Of a stretch of DNA of 64,000 nucleotides, positions 8,617-18,500 are shown piece after piece. A program made the position numbers and the translations under genes. The stretch covers positions 23,050 through 87,049 of the forward strand of contig JAFRXD010000012.1 of NCBI GenBank assembly GCA_017441605.1, given 5' to 3'. The notes below the pieces were generated by a model that did not search any database, was not told the origin of the DNA, and worked only from the letters and a program-made list of their open reading frames with translations. The first letter of the stretch is position 1, and each line of letters begins with the position of its first letter. This DNA comes from Thermoguttaceae bacterium. GTDB taxonomy: Bacteria; Planctomycetota; Planctomycetia; Pirellulales; Thermoguttaceae.

Positions 8617-8662
8617 TCGTACGTTTTGAGACGAGCGCCTTAGCGGCGCCGCGTTCGCGGAC

Positions 8663-8736
<74 letters not shown>

Positions 8737-8777
8737 TCTTTCAAACGCGGTCGGATCGCGCGCTCTTTTCAAGGGTC

Positions 8778-8851
<74 letters not shown>

Positions 8852-8855
8852 TTGT

Positions 8856-8881
8856 AAGCCGGAAAATTTCCGGCTTTTTTT
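8856..8881 (+). terminator. Intrinsic terminator of the tRNA-Arg transcript
   Basis: A palindrome around AGCCGGAAA/TTTCCGGCT (about 8857-8874) is followed by eight T (8874-8881), starting 5 nt after the second tRNA. Confidence 0.9.
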
Positions 8882-8975
8882 GTTTCTTGGCGCCGCGCTC
8901 TTGATTCTTCGCGCGAAAAACCGACAATAAAGCTCGGACGAAATTCTTCGTCGCACCAACAGAAACGAGGCCCCC

Positions 8976-10919
8976 ATGAGAAGCGCCCTTTCATCGCTCG
9001 CGATCGCGGCGATCGCCCTCTTTTGCGCTAGCGCGCGCTCCGAAACGATCAAAATCGAGTCGCCCAACGGCAATACCGTCGTAACGGTAAACGCTGGCGA
9101 AACTTCGACTTATTCGGCAACATTTGACGGCGCCACCGTCTTGCGCGAGTCGAAACTCGGGCAAACGTTCGCGGGGCTCGAGCTCGGCAAACTCGAGCGC
9201 GTCGAGTCGACGACGCGCAAAATCGACGAAACTTGGTCTCAACCGCTCGGCCCTCGCTCGCGATACGTCGATCGGGGCGCGGAAACGACGGTCGAGTTCT
9301 TTTGGGAAAAGGGCGCGAAAAGCGCGCTCGTTTTTCGAGTCTACGACGACGGGTTCGCGTTTCGATACGTCGTTCCCGAAGGAGTCGACGCGACGGAGCT
9401 TCAAATCGACTCGGAGGAGACGGAATTCGCGTTCGGAGAAGATCTCGACGTTTGGGCGACTTTTTATCCAAACTACAACACGTCTCAGGAAAAAGAATAT
9501 CCCAAAAAGAAACTGAGCGACATTAAGCCCGACTCCTTTATTGGATCTCCGCTAATCGTTCGGGGAGAGGGTTTTATCGCGTCTCTCACCGAATCGGATC
9601 TCCTTGATTGGTCCGGTTCCCAGTTCGCGACGGCGGAGGATTCGGCGTCGACGGTCAAGATCCGACTAACGCCTCGTGCCGACGGTCGCGGGGCGGTCGT
9701 ATGCGAGCCTGGGGCGCAATCTCCGTGGCGAGTCGTCGCGCTCGGCAAACAGCCGATCGATTTGGTCAATAATTCGGGGATCGTCCTCAACTGCGCGACG
9801 CCTTGCGCGCTAGACGACGTCTCGTGGATCGAGCCGGGGAACGCCTCGTGGAACTGGTGGGCTCCGAAACGGAACAATTTGTCGAACGAGTTCTTAAAAG
9901 AAATGATCGATTTCTCCGCGGAAATGGGCTGGCGGTACGCGCTGGTCGACGCGGGTTGGTCGAAAACGAAAAAATACGGCGAAAGCGCCGAAGCCGCCAT
10001 TACCTATCGTCCGGAAGTCAATATTCCCGAAGCGGTCGAATACGGAAAGCAAAAGAACGTTCGCGTTTTGATTTGGTTCCACAATAAAGACGTCAAAGCG
10101 GCGGGGGTTCGGGAAACGCTGAAACGTTGCGCGGAATGGGGCGTAGCCGGGGTTAAGATCGACTTTATGGACTCCCACAACCAAGAGATGGTTCAGTGGA
10201 TTAAAGAAGTAACGGAAGTCGCGGCGGAATACAAACTTCTCGTCGATTTCCACGGAATGTACAAGCCGACCGGACTCGAGCGAACGTATCCGAACCAAAT
10301 CACTCGCGAGGGGATCTACGGGAACGAGCAGAATCGTTGGGCCCGGATTACCGCGACGCACTCCGCGACCTTGCCCTTTACCCGCTGCGCGATCGGTCCC
10401 GCCGATTACACGCCGGGCGGATTCCTCAACGAGCATTCGGACTCGTTCAAGTCGCTCAACGATATCAAGGATCCGGACGCGACGTGCCGCGTCATCGGCA
10501 CCCGAGCCCGCGAGCTCGCGCTTTGCTTGATTTACGACTCCCCGTTGCGCTGCCTTTGCGATTTGCCCAAAAACTATCGCGGACAAGCGGGGCTCGAATT
10601 CCTGCGCGACCTTCCCTGCGTCTGGGACGAGACGACGGCGCTGGACGGCGCGATCGGGGAATTTTACGTCGTCGCGAAGCGGTCGCGGAACGATTTCTAC
10701 GTTTCGGGAATCGCGAACGAAGAGGCGCGCGATTTCTCGGTCAAACTCGATTTCCTCGGCGAGGGGGAATACGAGGGGACTCTCTATTCGGACGCGCCGG
10801 AATCGGATCGAGACGCGAACGTTATTTCAATCGCGACCAAAACGTACCGCCGAGGGGACGTCCTCGACGTCAAGGCGGTTCGCGACGGAGGTTGGAATCT
10901 CGTCTTAAAGAAGAAATAG
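8976..10919 (+). CDS. Glycoside hydrolase family 97 (probable retaining alpha-galactosidase/alpha-glycosidase)
   Basis: 647 residues with a signal peptide (1-22, ending ASARS), so it acts in the periplasm or outside. Three parts match GH97. An N-terminal beta-sandwich comes first (IESPNGNTVVTVNAGE, then WRVVALGKQPIDLVNNSGIVLN). The catalytic (beta/alpha)8 barrel begins near SWIEPGNASWNWW. A C-terminal beta domain ends in TYRRGDVLDVKAVRDGGWNLVL. In the barrel GVAGVKIDFMD (Asp396 in KIDF) aligns with the region that carries the Asp nucleophile in retaining GH97 enzymes; the inverting SusB-type enzymes have Gly there. LLVDFHGMYKPTGLERTYPN is the next conserved block. A retaining alpha-galactosidase-like activity is therefore the best guess. 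It heads a set of same-strand genes (NagB-like, FAD oxidoreductase, polyferredoxin), suggesting use of a galactoside or related sugar. Confidence 0.92.
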   Translation: MRSALSSLAIAAIALFCASARSETIKIESPNGNTVVTVNAGETSTYSATFDGATVLRESKLGQTFAGLELGKLERVESTTRKIDETWSQPLGPRSRYVDRGAETTVEFFWEKGAKSALVFRVYDDGFAFRYVVPEGVDATELQIDSEETEFAFGEDLDVWATFYPNYNTSQEKEYPKKKLSDIKPDSFIGSPLIVRGEGFIASLTESDLLDWSGSQFATAEDSASTVKIRLTPRADGRGAVVCEPGAQSPWRVVALGKQPIDLVNNSGIVLNCATPCALDDVSWIEPGNASWNWWAPKRNNLSNEFLKEMIDFSAEMGWRYALVDAGWSKTKKYGESAEAAITYRPEVNIPEAVEYGKQKNVRVLIWFHNKDVKAAGVRETLKRCAEWGVAGVKIDFMDSHNQEMVQWIKEVTEVAAEYKLLVDFHGMYKPTGLERTYPNQITREGIYGNEQNRWARITATHSATLPFTRCAIGPADYTPGGFLNEHSDSFKSLNDIKDPDATCRVIGTRARELALCLIYDSPLRCLCDLPKNYRGQAGLEFLRDLPCVWDETTALDGAIGEFYVVAKRSRNDFYVSGIANEEARDFSVKLDFLGEGEYEGTLYSDAPESDRDANVISIATKTYRRGDVLDVKAVRDGGWNLVLKKK

Positions 10920-11036
10920 TCGCAAGTTTCGTTTTATTATCGTTTTCGTTTTCCTTTTTATTCGCAAAAACGCTTGGGAAATCGCAACGAGTCGGTCGGT
11001 TCGGCTCGTTTCGTTCCCTTCCCTAAAAGGTTCGTT

Positions 11037-11966
11037 ATGTCTAGAGCATTAAGCAAAATCGCGCCCGACTGGTGGGACTACACAACGATCGATCCGGAAA
11101 TACTCGCCGACGCGGCGAAACTAACGGAGGAAACGCTCTTCGCGCTGTCCCGCCCCGGTTTCCAAGTTCACTACTACGAAACGCTCGAGGAGTTCTATTT
11201 GGCGGAGGCGCTGGAGTACGTCGAGGCTTGGAAACAAGCGACGGCGGACAATCCGGTCGGGCTTTGCGGTCCGATCGGTCCGACGGAGCAACTCCCGCTG
11301 GTGGCTCGGATCGTCAACGCGCTGGAAATCAATTTAAAGTACGCCCATTTCTGGGGGATGGACGAGTGGGTCGAGAACGGGGTTCCGGTCGATATGAACC
11401 ATCCGTTGTCGTTCGCTCGCGCGGACTTTGGCATGTGTTTCGATCGGATCGACGAAAAGCTGAAGATGCCGCTTGAAAACATTCACTTCCCGTCCGGGGA
11501 TCTGGCGGCTTACTCGGCGACTTACGACCAAATTCGTTGCGCGACGATGCAGGGAGGTCAGGGAGACACGAAACACTGGGCGTTCAACGACCCGGTTCGA
11601 CGGGTCGGAGCGTATCAAGACGCCCCGCCTAGCCCTGAGGAATACCGGAAGTTGTCGACGCGCGTCGTCGATCTGCACCCGATCACGATTTTGCAAAACG
11701 CGCGAACCAGCGGGGGCGGGTACGTCGCGAACGTTCCGAACAAGGCGTGCACGGTCGGCCCGGTCGAGACGTGGAAGGCGGACAAAGTCAGCATCTGGCA
11801 GGCGGGAACGCACGACAACCCGTTTGGAATGCGACTGTCGGCGTTTATGGTCTCGAAGAAGCTGTGCGACTCGGCGGTTCCCATGTCGCTGCTCGGGGAG
11901 CATCCGAACGTCCATTTCCACTACTATCGCCCGGCGATTAAGAAAGTCGAAGCGGAGATGCACTAA
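11037..11966 (+). CDS. NagB-like sugar-phosphate isomerase/deaminase
   Basis: 309 residues; the ATG at 11037 follows AAAAGG by 6 nt. The fold resembles glucosamine-6-phosphate deaminase (NagB/RpiA/PGL superfamily). [20 protein letters not shown] text opens the domain. [12 protein letters not shown] matches the F-N-M-D-E-Y segment of NagB, with the catalytic Asp. [14 protein letters not shown] corresponds to NagB's G-x-G-x-D-G-H-I-A-F-N-E-P, keeping the His but replacing the Glu with Asp. NagB converts glucosamine-6-phosphate to fructose-6-phosphate and ammonia. The altered active-site loop and longer C-terminus mean the substrate may differ. It lies 117 bp after the GH97 gene and 38 bp before the FAD oxidoreductase. 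There is no signal peptide, so it is cytoplasmic. Confidence 0.75.
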   Translation: MSRALSKIAPDWWDYTTIDPEILADAAKLTEETLFALSRPGFQVHYYETLEEFYLAEALEYVEAWKQATADNPVGLCGPIGPTEQLPLVARIVNALEINLKYAHFWGMDEWVENGVPVDMNHPLSFARADFGMCFDRIDEKLKMPLENIHFPSGDLAAYSATYDQIRCATMQGGQGDTKHWAFNDPVRRVGAYQDAPPSPEEYRKLSTRVVDLHPITILQNARTSGGGYVANVPNKACTVGPVETWKADKVSIWQAGTHDNPFGMRLSAFMVSKKLCDSAVPMSLLGEHPNVHFHYYRPAIKKVEAEMH

Positions 11967-12004
11967 CGCCGCGAGGCGCCAATTGTTAGAGAAAGGCAAG
12001 CGCA

Positions 12005-13402
12005 ATGAACTATAGCGAAGTATCGCGCCGCGATTGGATTAAGACGCTCGGCATGGGCGTCGGGGCGGCGGCGCTTTCGGGAATCGGCGTTTCGACCTCG
12101 AGGGAGGCGCGCGCCGATTTCGTTCACAAAGAGGACAAAACGACGGGCAAACTGCTCGACGGCTCCCAAGCGAATCCCTGTAAGTTGAACGCGGACGGGA
12201 CGATCGCTCGTCCGGCGATCTCGGTCCCCAAAATTAGCGAGACGGACGTTTTGGTCGTTGGGGCGGGCCCGGCGGGTTGCTGCGCCGCGATCGCCGCCGC
12301 TCGGCTGGGAGTCAAAGTACCGCTCGTCGAACGGTACGGTCATTTCGGCGGTTTGGCGACCGGCGGGCTGGTTCTGCACATTCTCGGACATTGGACGAAA
12401 CAGGGCGATAAGAAAGTCCAAGTCGTTCAAGGGATCGGCGAAGAAATGATGAAGCGGCTCGAAGGGCTCCCGAACGGAATCTGCAACCGCGAATTCGGCA
12501 AGAATCCGACGCTCGACTCCGAGGTCTACAAGTACCTGCTCGTGGAGATGATCACGGAAGCGAATATCGAATGTCTGCTTCACTCCTGGTGTTGCGACGC
12601 GATCCTTGCGGACTCCCCCGACCCGGCGACGGGGAATCCGGTCGTTCGCGGCGCGATTATTCAGACCAAACTCGGTCCGCAAGCGGTGGTCGCCAAGCAA
12701 GTCGTGGACACGACGGGGGACGGGGACGTTTTCTACGCCGCGGGAGCCGCGCACACGCAGCGCGAGTACGATATCGGGTTGGTTAGCCGCATCGCGAATC
12801 TCGACCGGGTCAATCCGCCGGAGGGAACGAAACGCCCGCGCCACCTAGGAGACGTCTCCCCGGTCAAAGGGGTCAACTGGGTCAATATGGCGGGACCGTC
12901 GCTCGACGGTTGCGACGTTCGCGTTCTCTCGAAGCTAGAGCTCCAACACCGCAAGCAGATCTGGAAACAGGTTCAAGAAGTTCGGTCGACCCCGGGCTAC
13001 GAGGACGTCTACCTCATGGAGACCGCCCCGCAAATCGGGGTTCGCATTACGCGAGTCGTCGAGGGCGTCGAAACGCTCACGCTCGAAAACGCCAAAGCGG
13101 GCAAGACTTACGACGACTGCGTCGGGGTCGGAGGCGCTTGGGGCGGCGATCACATTGGCTGGCAAGTGCCCTACGGCGCGCTGTTGCCCAAGAACGTCGA
13201 GAACATCCTCACGGGCGGGCGCTCGGTCTCCGCGGAACCGTTGATGTCGGATCTGGTTCGGGTCTATCCGAACTGCTGGGTCACGGGACACGCCGCCGGA
13301 GTCGCGGCGGCGACGGCGGTTCTCGAGGACTCGACGGCTCGATCGGTCAACGTCGCCGAAGTTCGCAAAAACCTTTTGGCGCAAAACGCCTATTTAGGAT
13401 AA
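12005..13402 (+). CDS. Tat-exported FAD-dependent oxidoreductase
   Basis: 465 residues. The N-terminus has SRRDWIKTLGMGVGAAALSG, a twin-arginine signal, then a cleavage region near SREARA. The FAD-binding Rossmann motif is DVLVVGAGPAGCCAAIAAARLG (about residues 80-101). It is followed by VPLVERYGHFGGLATGG, the GG-doublet region of the FAD_oxidored family. The C-terminal half closes the FAD site with LLPKNVENILTGGRSVSAEPL and WVTGHAAGVAAATAVL. The family includes many uncharacterised exported flavoproteins of planctomycetes. The next gene, a membrane polyferredoxin, starts one base after the stop, so the two are almost surely co-translated. The pair could pass electrons between the quinone pool or a cytoplasmic donor and an exported substrate. 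The substrate is unknown; the upstream GH97 and NagB-like genes hint at a sugar. Confidence 0.88.
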   Translation: MNYSEVSRRDWIKTLGMGVGAAALSGIGVSTSREARADFVHKEDKTTGKLLDGSQANPCKLNADGTIARPAISVPKISETDVLVVGAGPAGCCAAIAAARLGVKVPLVERYGHFGGLATGGLVLHILGHWTKQGDKKVQVVQGIGEEMMKRLEGLPNGICNREFGKNPTLDSEVYKYLLVEMITEANIECLLHSWCCDAILADSPDPATGNPVVRGAIIQTKLGPQAVVAKQVVDTTGDGDVFYAAGAAHTQREYDIGLVSRIANLDRVNPPEGTKRPRHLGDVSPVKGVNWVNMAGPSLDGCDVRVLSKLELQHRKQIWKQVQEVRSTPGYEDVYLMETAPQIGVRITRVVEGVETLTLENAKAGKTYDDCVGVGGAWGGDHIGWQVPYGALLPKNVENILTGGRSVSAEPLMSDLVRVYPNCWVTGHAAGVAAATAVLEDSTARSVNVAEVRKNLLAQNAYLG

Positions 13403-13403
13403 T

Positions 13404-14693
13404 ATGGCCTCTTCGGAACCAACGGCGGCGCCGTCCCAAACTTCGCGCGAGGGACGGCGCGTCTTCGTTAAGCTCTTCGCTCGTCTTTTTCGACTCGCTT
13501 GCCTCGTTGGGATCGTCTATTGGCTCGCGCGGATCGACGCTCGCGCTCGCGACGCCAGTCCCCTGCTCTACGCGAGTTCGGTCGCGACGGGGGCTCGACG
13601 GTTCGGACTCGGACTCGTCGTTCTTCTAGCCTGCTCGTGGCAACGGCGGTTTTTCTGTCGATATGTCTGCCCGCTAGGAACGGCGGTCGACGCGGCGCAA
13701 TGGGCGCGGCGCAAGTCGTTTAAAAACGCGATTCTAAAAAACGGGGCTCGGGTTCCGACGCGATTCTTCTTCGCGTTTTTCTCGGTTCTCTGGCTCGGCT
13801 CGCTCGCCCCGGGGCTCCTTTCGGGGGGGCGAGTCGGCGCGCAGGGGCTCTCGGCGCTCGAATTCGATCCGCTCGCGATTCTGTCGCGAACTATTCTTTT
13901 CTTTCCCAAGCCGAGTTGGATCGCGATCGCGTTTCTCGTCTGTTACTTCGTCTCGCCGTATCTATGGCGGTTCGGGATCTGCCCGTGCGGAGCGCTCCAG
14001 GAGGCGCTCTATTTGCCCAAGCGATTTATTCTCGCGCTTTGCGCTAAGAAAAGCGAGTCCCGGGAGTCGGAGAAGCGCTCCGATTCCCGCCGACAATTCT
14101 TCGCGGTTTCCGGCGCGATCGCTTTGAGCGCGGGGACGGTCGCTTTTTTGAAAAAGTTCGGCGCCCCGATCGAGCGACGGTTTTTGCGGCCGCCGGGGGC
14201 GCGGTCGGAGCCGGAATTTCTGGCCCTTTGCGCTCGGTGCGGACGTTGCTCGAAGGCCTGTCCCAATTTGATCTTGCGACCGATCGGGTCGGACTCTTCG
14301 AGCGTCGATCGCTCGAGCGGGCTTCTTTCGGTTCTCGTTCGGGACACGCCCGAGGTCTCGTTTGGGGAAAGCTATTGCGAAAAGGACTGCGCGGTTTGTT
14401 CGGAGGTCTGTCCGACCGGCGCGATCGCGCGATTTACGCCCAAAGATAAGTCGCGATACCCGATCGCCGTGGTCGAGTTCAAGTTGGAGAACTGTTTGCT
14501 CTACCAGGATCGGGAATGCTCGATATGTCGGCGCGAATGTCCCTACGAGGCGATCTCGTTCGTCTGGAACGACGACGCCTACGCGAACGTTCCGCAAATC
14601 GACGAAACTCGTTGCGTCGGTTGCGGACGCTGCGTTTCCTTCTGCCCCGGCTCCGCCGAGGGCGCGTTAGTTTTGGCGCCGCGGCCGAGGTAA
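13404..14693 (+). CDS. NapH/MauM-like membrane polyferredoxin (4Fe-4S)
   Basis: 429 residues with about four to five membrane segments in the first 240 residues. Two motifs of the NapH/NosR/RdxA group lie between helices: FFCRYVCPLGT and ICPCGALQEALY, both able to bind clusters near the membrane face. A second hydrophobic stretch after SRRQFFAVSGAIALSAGTVAFL precedes the soluble half. The soluble part carries ferredoxin-type Cys motifs CARCGRCSKACP, CAVCSEVCPTGA, CSICRRECPYEA and CVGCGRCVSFCPG, so up to four 4Fe-4S clusters. Such proteins move electrons between quinol and periplasmic or cytoplasmic partners. It follows the FAD oxidoreductase with a one-base gap, so they likely work as a pair. 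The partner identity is inferred from this coupling only. Confidence 0.9.
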   Translation: MASSEPTAAPSQTSREGRRVFVKLFARLFRLACLVGIVYWLARIDARARDASPLLYASSVATGARRFGLGLVVLLACSWQRRFFCRYVCPLGTAVDAAQWARRKSFKNAILKNGARVPTRFFFAFFSVLWLGSLAPGLLSGGRVGAQGLSALEFDPLAILSRTILFFPKPSWIAIAFLVCYFVSPYLWRFGICPCGALQEALYLPKRFILALCAKKSESRESEKRSDSRRQFFAVSGAIALSAGTVAFLKKFGAPIERRFLRPPGARSEPEFLALCARCGRCSKACPNLILRPIGSDSSSVDRSSGLLSVLVRDTPEVSFGESYCEKDCAVCSEVCPTGAIARFTPKDKSRYPIAVVEFKLENCLLYQDRECSICRRECPYEAISFVWNDDAYANVPQIDETRCVGCGRCVSFCPGSAEGALVLAPRPR

Positions 14694-14748
14694 GCTTACC
14701 CTTCCGCGTCGCGAGTCGGTCTCGCTTGGTCTTAATCGCCATTCTTGG

Positions 14749-14775
14749 AACCGCCGCCCGCCTAGGACGGCGGTT
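14749..14775. terminator. Hairpin between convergent genes
   Basis: A perfect 8-bp stem AACCGCCG/CGGCGGTT (14749-14756 and 14768-14775) lies between the polyferredoxin (plus) and the DUF4373-like gene (minus). Neither side has a good T run, so it is a weak bidirectional terminator at best. Confidence 0.45.
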
Positions 14776-14779
14776 TCAA

Positions 14780-15364
14780 TTAACCGCTCCAGTTAGGGCG
14801 TCGCGGGCGATATTCTTGTTCCCGAGGATCGTTGGTTACGCCCCAAGCCGCCGATAAATTGGGGTCATTGCCGCGCTCGTCTCGACGAGCGCGACGACGA
14901 TAACACCCATCGGGCGCTCGTTCTTCTTCGGCTTGCGGCGCCAAGGCGGAGCCGGTCGGGAAGACGTCGCTGGGTCGGTCGCGCGCGGCGCCGCTCGGAG
15001 AGGGGACCGGTTCGCTCGCGTCGCTCGGTCGATCGTCTTCGACGGGCATTGAGAGGCGCTCGGTCGGCAAGTTCTCGGCTTTTGGACGTTCCGTCGCTTC
15101 GCGATGGCGGAAGAACTCGCCGTCGGTCGTCAATTCGAAGAGGTCAAAATCTTTGATCACGCTTTCGATCGTTTTTTCCGAGGCTCTTAGCGACCAAGCG
15201 AGGGTTTCTAAGTCGTAGCGGAGATATTCGGCGCATTGATTCGCCATTTCCTCTAGAATCAGGCAATAGACGCCGTAACCTCGCGCGCCCAGTTTTCTTC
15301 GCAAGGCGGCGCTTCTTAGGTCGCGGGTCGGATAGATCGGGCGCGGACGGGTTTGGGACGTCAT
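14780..15364 (-). CDS. Small DUF4373/replisome-organizer-like protein
   Basis: 194 residues. The first 95 resemble the N-terminal winged-helix domain of DUF4373 (Lin1244/Lin1753) and phage replisome-organizer proteins. They read RDLRSAALRRKLGARGYGVYCLILEEM, then CAEYLRYDLETLAWSLRASEKTIESVIKDFDLFELTTDGEFF. That is the family pattern of a first helix with R-x-K-x-G-x-x-G-Y-G-x-Y and a later strand pair. The rest is a charged, Pro/Arg/Glu-rich disordered tail. In phages and Bacteroides such domains bind DNA or recruit DnaB; no replication genes lie nearby, so the role here is open. No clear Shine-Dalgarno precedes the ATG. A minus-strand promoter at 15456-15485 would give an 85-nt leader. Confidence 0.55.
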   Translation of the reverse strand: MTSQTRPRPIYPTRDLRSAALRRKLGARGYGVYCLILEEMANQCAEYLRYDLETLAWSLRASEKTIESVIKDFDLFELTTDGEFFRHREATERPKAENLPTERLSMPVEDDRPSDASEPVPSPSGAARDRPSDVFPTGSALAPQAEEERAPDGCYRRRARRDERGNDPNLSAAWGVTNDPREQEYRPRRPNWSG

Positions 15365-15455
15365 TTTTATTTGAAGGGGTTTGGAGAGTCGTCGATTGTT
15401 TGAATTCGCGGACCTTGGGCGCCGCGTTTTTAAGATAATTGCGGAGAGTCGGGGA

Positions 15456-15485
15456 AATATACCGGTTTTCTTTCGTTTTGTTCAA
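15456..15485 (-). promoter_or_regulatory. Promoter of the DUF4373-like gene
   Basis: Minus strand: TTGAAC (plus 15480-15485), an 18-nt spacer and TATATT (plus 15456-15461). It sits just beyond the giant gene's terminator, so the small gene is its own transcription unit. Confidence 0.6.
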
Positions 15486-15492
15486 AGATCTT

Positions 15493-15531
15493 GAAAAAAA
15501 ACGACCCCGCGCCAACGCGACGCGGAGCCGT
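15493..15531 (-). terminator. Intrinsic terminator of the 5529-residue giant gene
   Basis: On the minus strand an 11-bp stem with two G-U pairs (arms 15501-15511 and 15521-15531) and a 9-nt loop is followed by eight T, about 31 nt after the stop. A T-rich side on the plus strand could make it bidirectional. Confidence 0.88.
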
Positions 15532-15561
15532 TTTCTTTTCGTTTAGATCGTCAAATTTCGC

Positions 15562-18500
15562 CTACTTCGCGATCGATTTGGCGAGGACGTCCCAGAACTC
15601 TTCCAATTCGTCTTCCGCGAGGTAATTCTCGAAGTCCGACTCCTCGTCCAAAAGGGCGCACGAGGCGGACGCTTTGGTCGTCGCGTTATTGACGATCACG
15701 GACCAAGTGGAATTGACGCGGGAGACGTTGTCGCCAAGGGCGCGGACTTTGTAGTAGTATTTCACACTGGGGTCCAAGCCGGTCATCGCGACGGTTCCCG
15801 ACGAGGCTGAACATTGGGCGTATTGCGGATTGGCAAAATCGGAACTCGTCGAGAACATTACTTCGAAACCGGACGCGCCCGCAGAATTGTAGCACCTTAC
15901 GTTGATAAAATCGGTTCCGATTTTACTGGTAAAGAACGTCGGCACGGCGAGCTGCCCCGCCGCGATCGGCTTGCCGTTGTTGGCGTTCCAACCGGAGTCG
16001 TTCCCGAGGGAACCGGTCGCCTTAACGCGGAAGTAGTAACTCGTTCCAAAAACCAAGCCGGAAATCGTCGGTTTGCACGGCTTGAGGGTTCCGTCGTCGT
16101 TGAAACCTTGACTGAACGTCTTCGATTTCGCGTTCGAGAAATCGGGGCTCTCGCTATACTCGACGACGTACTTCTCCGGAGCGCCTTGGGCGGCGTCGAT
16201 CTTGCCCGGCTTGATATTGAGCACGACGGCGGTTTTCACGGCCGAGAACGTGAACGACGGCGTCGCGTAAGAACCGCCGGTGTAAATCTTTCTGACTTCG
16301 GTATAAGCGGAGTCGGGACGCCCGGTCGCGGTCGCTTTCATACGAACGTAGAACCAAGTTCCGGTCGGCAAACCGGAGATCGTCTTGGAACCGGCGGTCG
16401 AATAGGTCTTCGCGACGGAATTCGCAAATTTAGAATCGGTCGAGTATTCAACGACGTACTTCGCCGCGCCGTCGATCGCGTCGAACTTGACGACGATCGC
16501 GGTTTTAGTACCGGAGAGCGCGGTAATCGACGGAACGTCGAGGGCGACGCCGGAAGGGTCGAGAGTCGTCGCGGAAATAGTCTCGGACCAAGCGGAGTCC
16601 TCGTATCGCGCGGCGGCCGCTTTGACGCGGAAGTAGTAGGTCGCGCTCGACGCCAAGCCGGGCACGGTTTGGAGGCCGGGGGACGCGAACTCGACCGACG
16701 CGGCGCTCGCAAAGTTCGCGCTCGTCGAGTATTCTAAGACGTATCGCTCGGCGCTTGCGACCGCTCCGATCTCGACGGTCGCCGAATCGAAGCCGATCGC
16801 GTTCGAAACGAGGGTCGGCGCGAACGCCAGGCTCTCTTTCTTGGTCGTCGCCTCAAAGGTCGTCCATTCGGAGTCGACATAACCGGTCGCGGTCGCTTTG
16901 AGGCGGAAGTAGTAGGTCGTTCCGAACGCCAAACCGGAAAGGGTCTTGGATCCGACGGTCGTATAATTCTTCGTCGTCTTTGTCGCGAAATTCGGATCGG
17001 TTCCGTATTCTAAAACGTAACTCGTCGCGTTCGCGACCGCGGTTATCTTAAAGGTAACGGCGGCTTTCGTCGTCGAAGGGGTCGAAACGGTCGGCGAGGC
17101 AAGTTGGTTCTCGACGCTATCGGATTCCGTCGTCGCGGAAACGACGGTCCAGGCGGAGTCGTCGTAGCGCGCGGCGGTCGCCTTGACGCGGAAGAAATAT
17201 TCCGTTCCGGGCGCCAAGCCGGAGATCGTTTGGGAACCGACCGAAGCGCTCGCGACGGGGATCGGGGCGGCGAACACCGCGCTCGTATCGTATTCCAAGA
17301 CGTATTGTTCCGTCCCCGCGACCGATCCGATTTCGACGGCGATCGAGTCGGTCGTCGCGGCGGTCGCGCTTAGGGTCGGGGCGCTCTCGAAGGACTCCTT
17401 CTTGGTCGTCGCCTCGAAGGTCGTCCAGTTGGAGTCGACGAATCCTTCGCTCGTCGTCGTCGCTTTGACGCGGAAGTAGTAGGTCGTTCCGAACTCCAAG
17501 CCGGACACGGTCTTGGATCCGACGGTCGTATAACTCTTCGTCGCGGAGGTCGCGAAAGTCGGATCGGTTCCGTATTCGAGAACGTACTTCGTCGCGCTCG
17601 CGACGGCGCTTAGTTTAAAGGTAATCGAGGTTTTCGCGACGGTCGGGGTCGAAACGGTCGGGGCGTCGAGTCGAACGACGTCTTGAATCGCGGTCGTCGT
17701 CGCGGCGATTTCGGTCCAGGCGGAGTCGGCGCGACCTTCGGCGGTCGCCTTAACGCGGAAGTAGTAGGTCGTTTCCGGACGCAACCCGTCGACGACGCTC
17801 GAGCCGGACGCGTCGAACGCGACGGTAACGGGGGCGGAGAACTCGGGATCGACGTCGCGCTGAACGACGCACCGGGTCGCTCCGTCGACGGCGCCGATTT
17901 GGAGCGCGACGGAATCGGACGCGGTTTCGCCAACGGCGACGGTCGGGGCGGTCAGGGCGGTTCGCTCGACGAACGCGAGCGCGTACTCGACGGCGCTCGG
18001 ACGCGCGGAGCCGCTCGCGACGCGCAACCAATACTCGGCCTCGCCGCTCGGGACCGAAATCGTTTCGACGCCGAGCGCTCCGATCGAGACGGCGACGCGA
18101 TTTCCCTCGGCGTCGAAGAGCTCGACGCTTAGGTTCGCGTCGGATCCGGTCAGCTCGATCGCGAGCTCGGCGCCCTCGCTCGGGCTCGGGGAGAACTTAT
18201 ACCAATCGACGTCGGAGCCGGAGTGCAAATTCAGCGCGTCGAATCGGTTCCCGCCGACGACCGCGCCCAAATCGATCGCTTCGTCGGAAAGGTCGTTCGG
18301 CTCGAATCGGTCGCGGATCGCGTCGGTCGTTACGGTCGCGAGGGTCCAGTCGGAATCGCTCGCGAGAACTTCGTTCGCGAGCGCGTCTTGGGAGTCGTCC
18401 GGATTGGTCGGCGCGTTCGCGAGCGCTTTGACGCGAACGTAATAGAGGGTCGACGGGGCGAGCCCGGCGAGGGTCTTGGCGCCGGAGGCGAGATAGGTCT

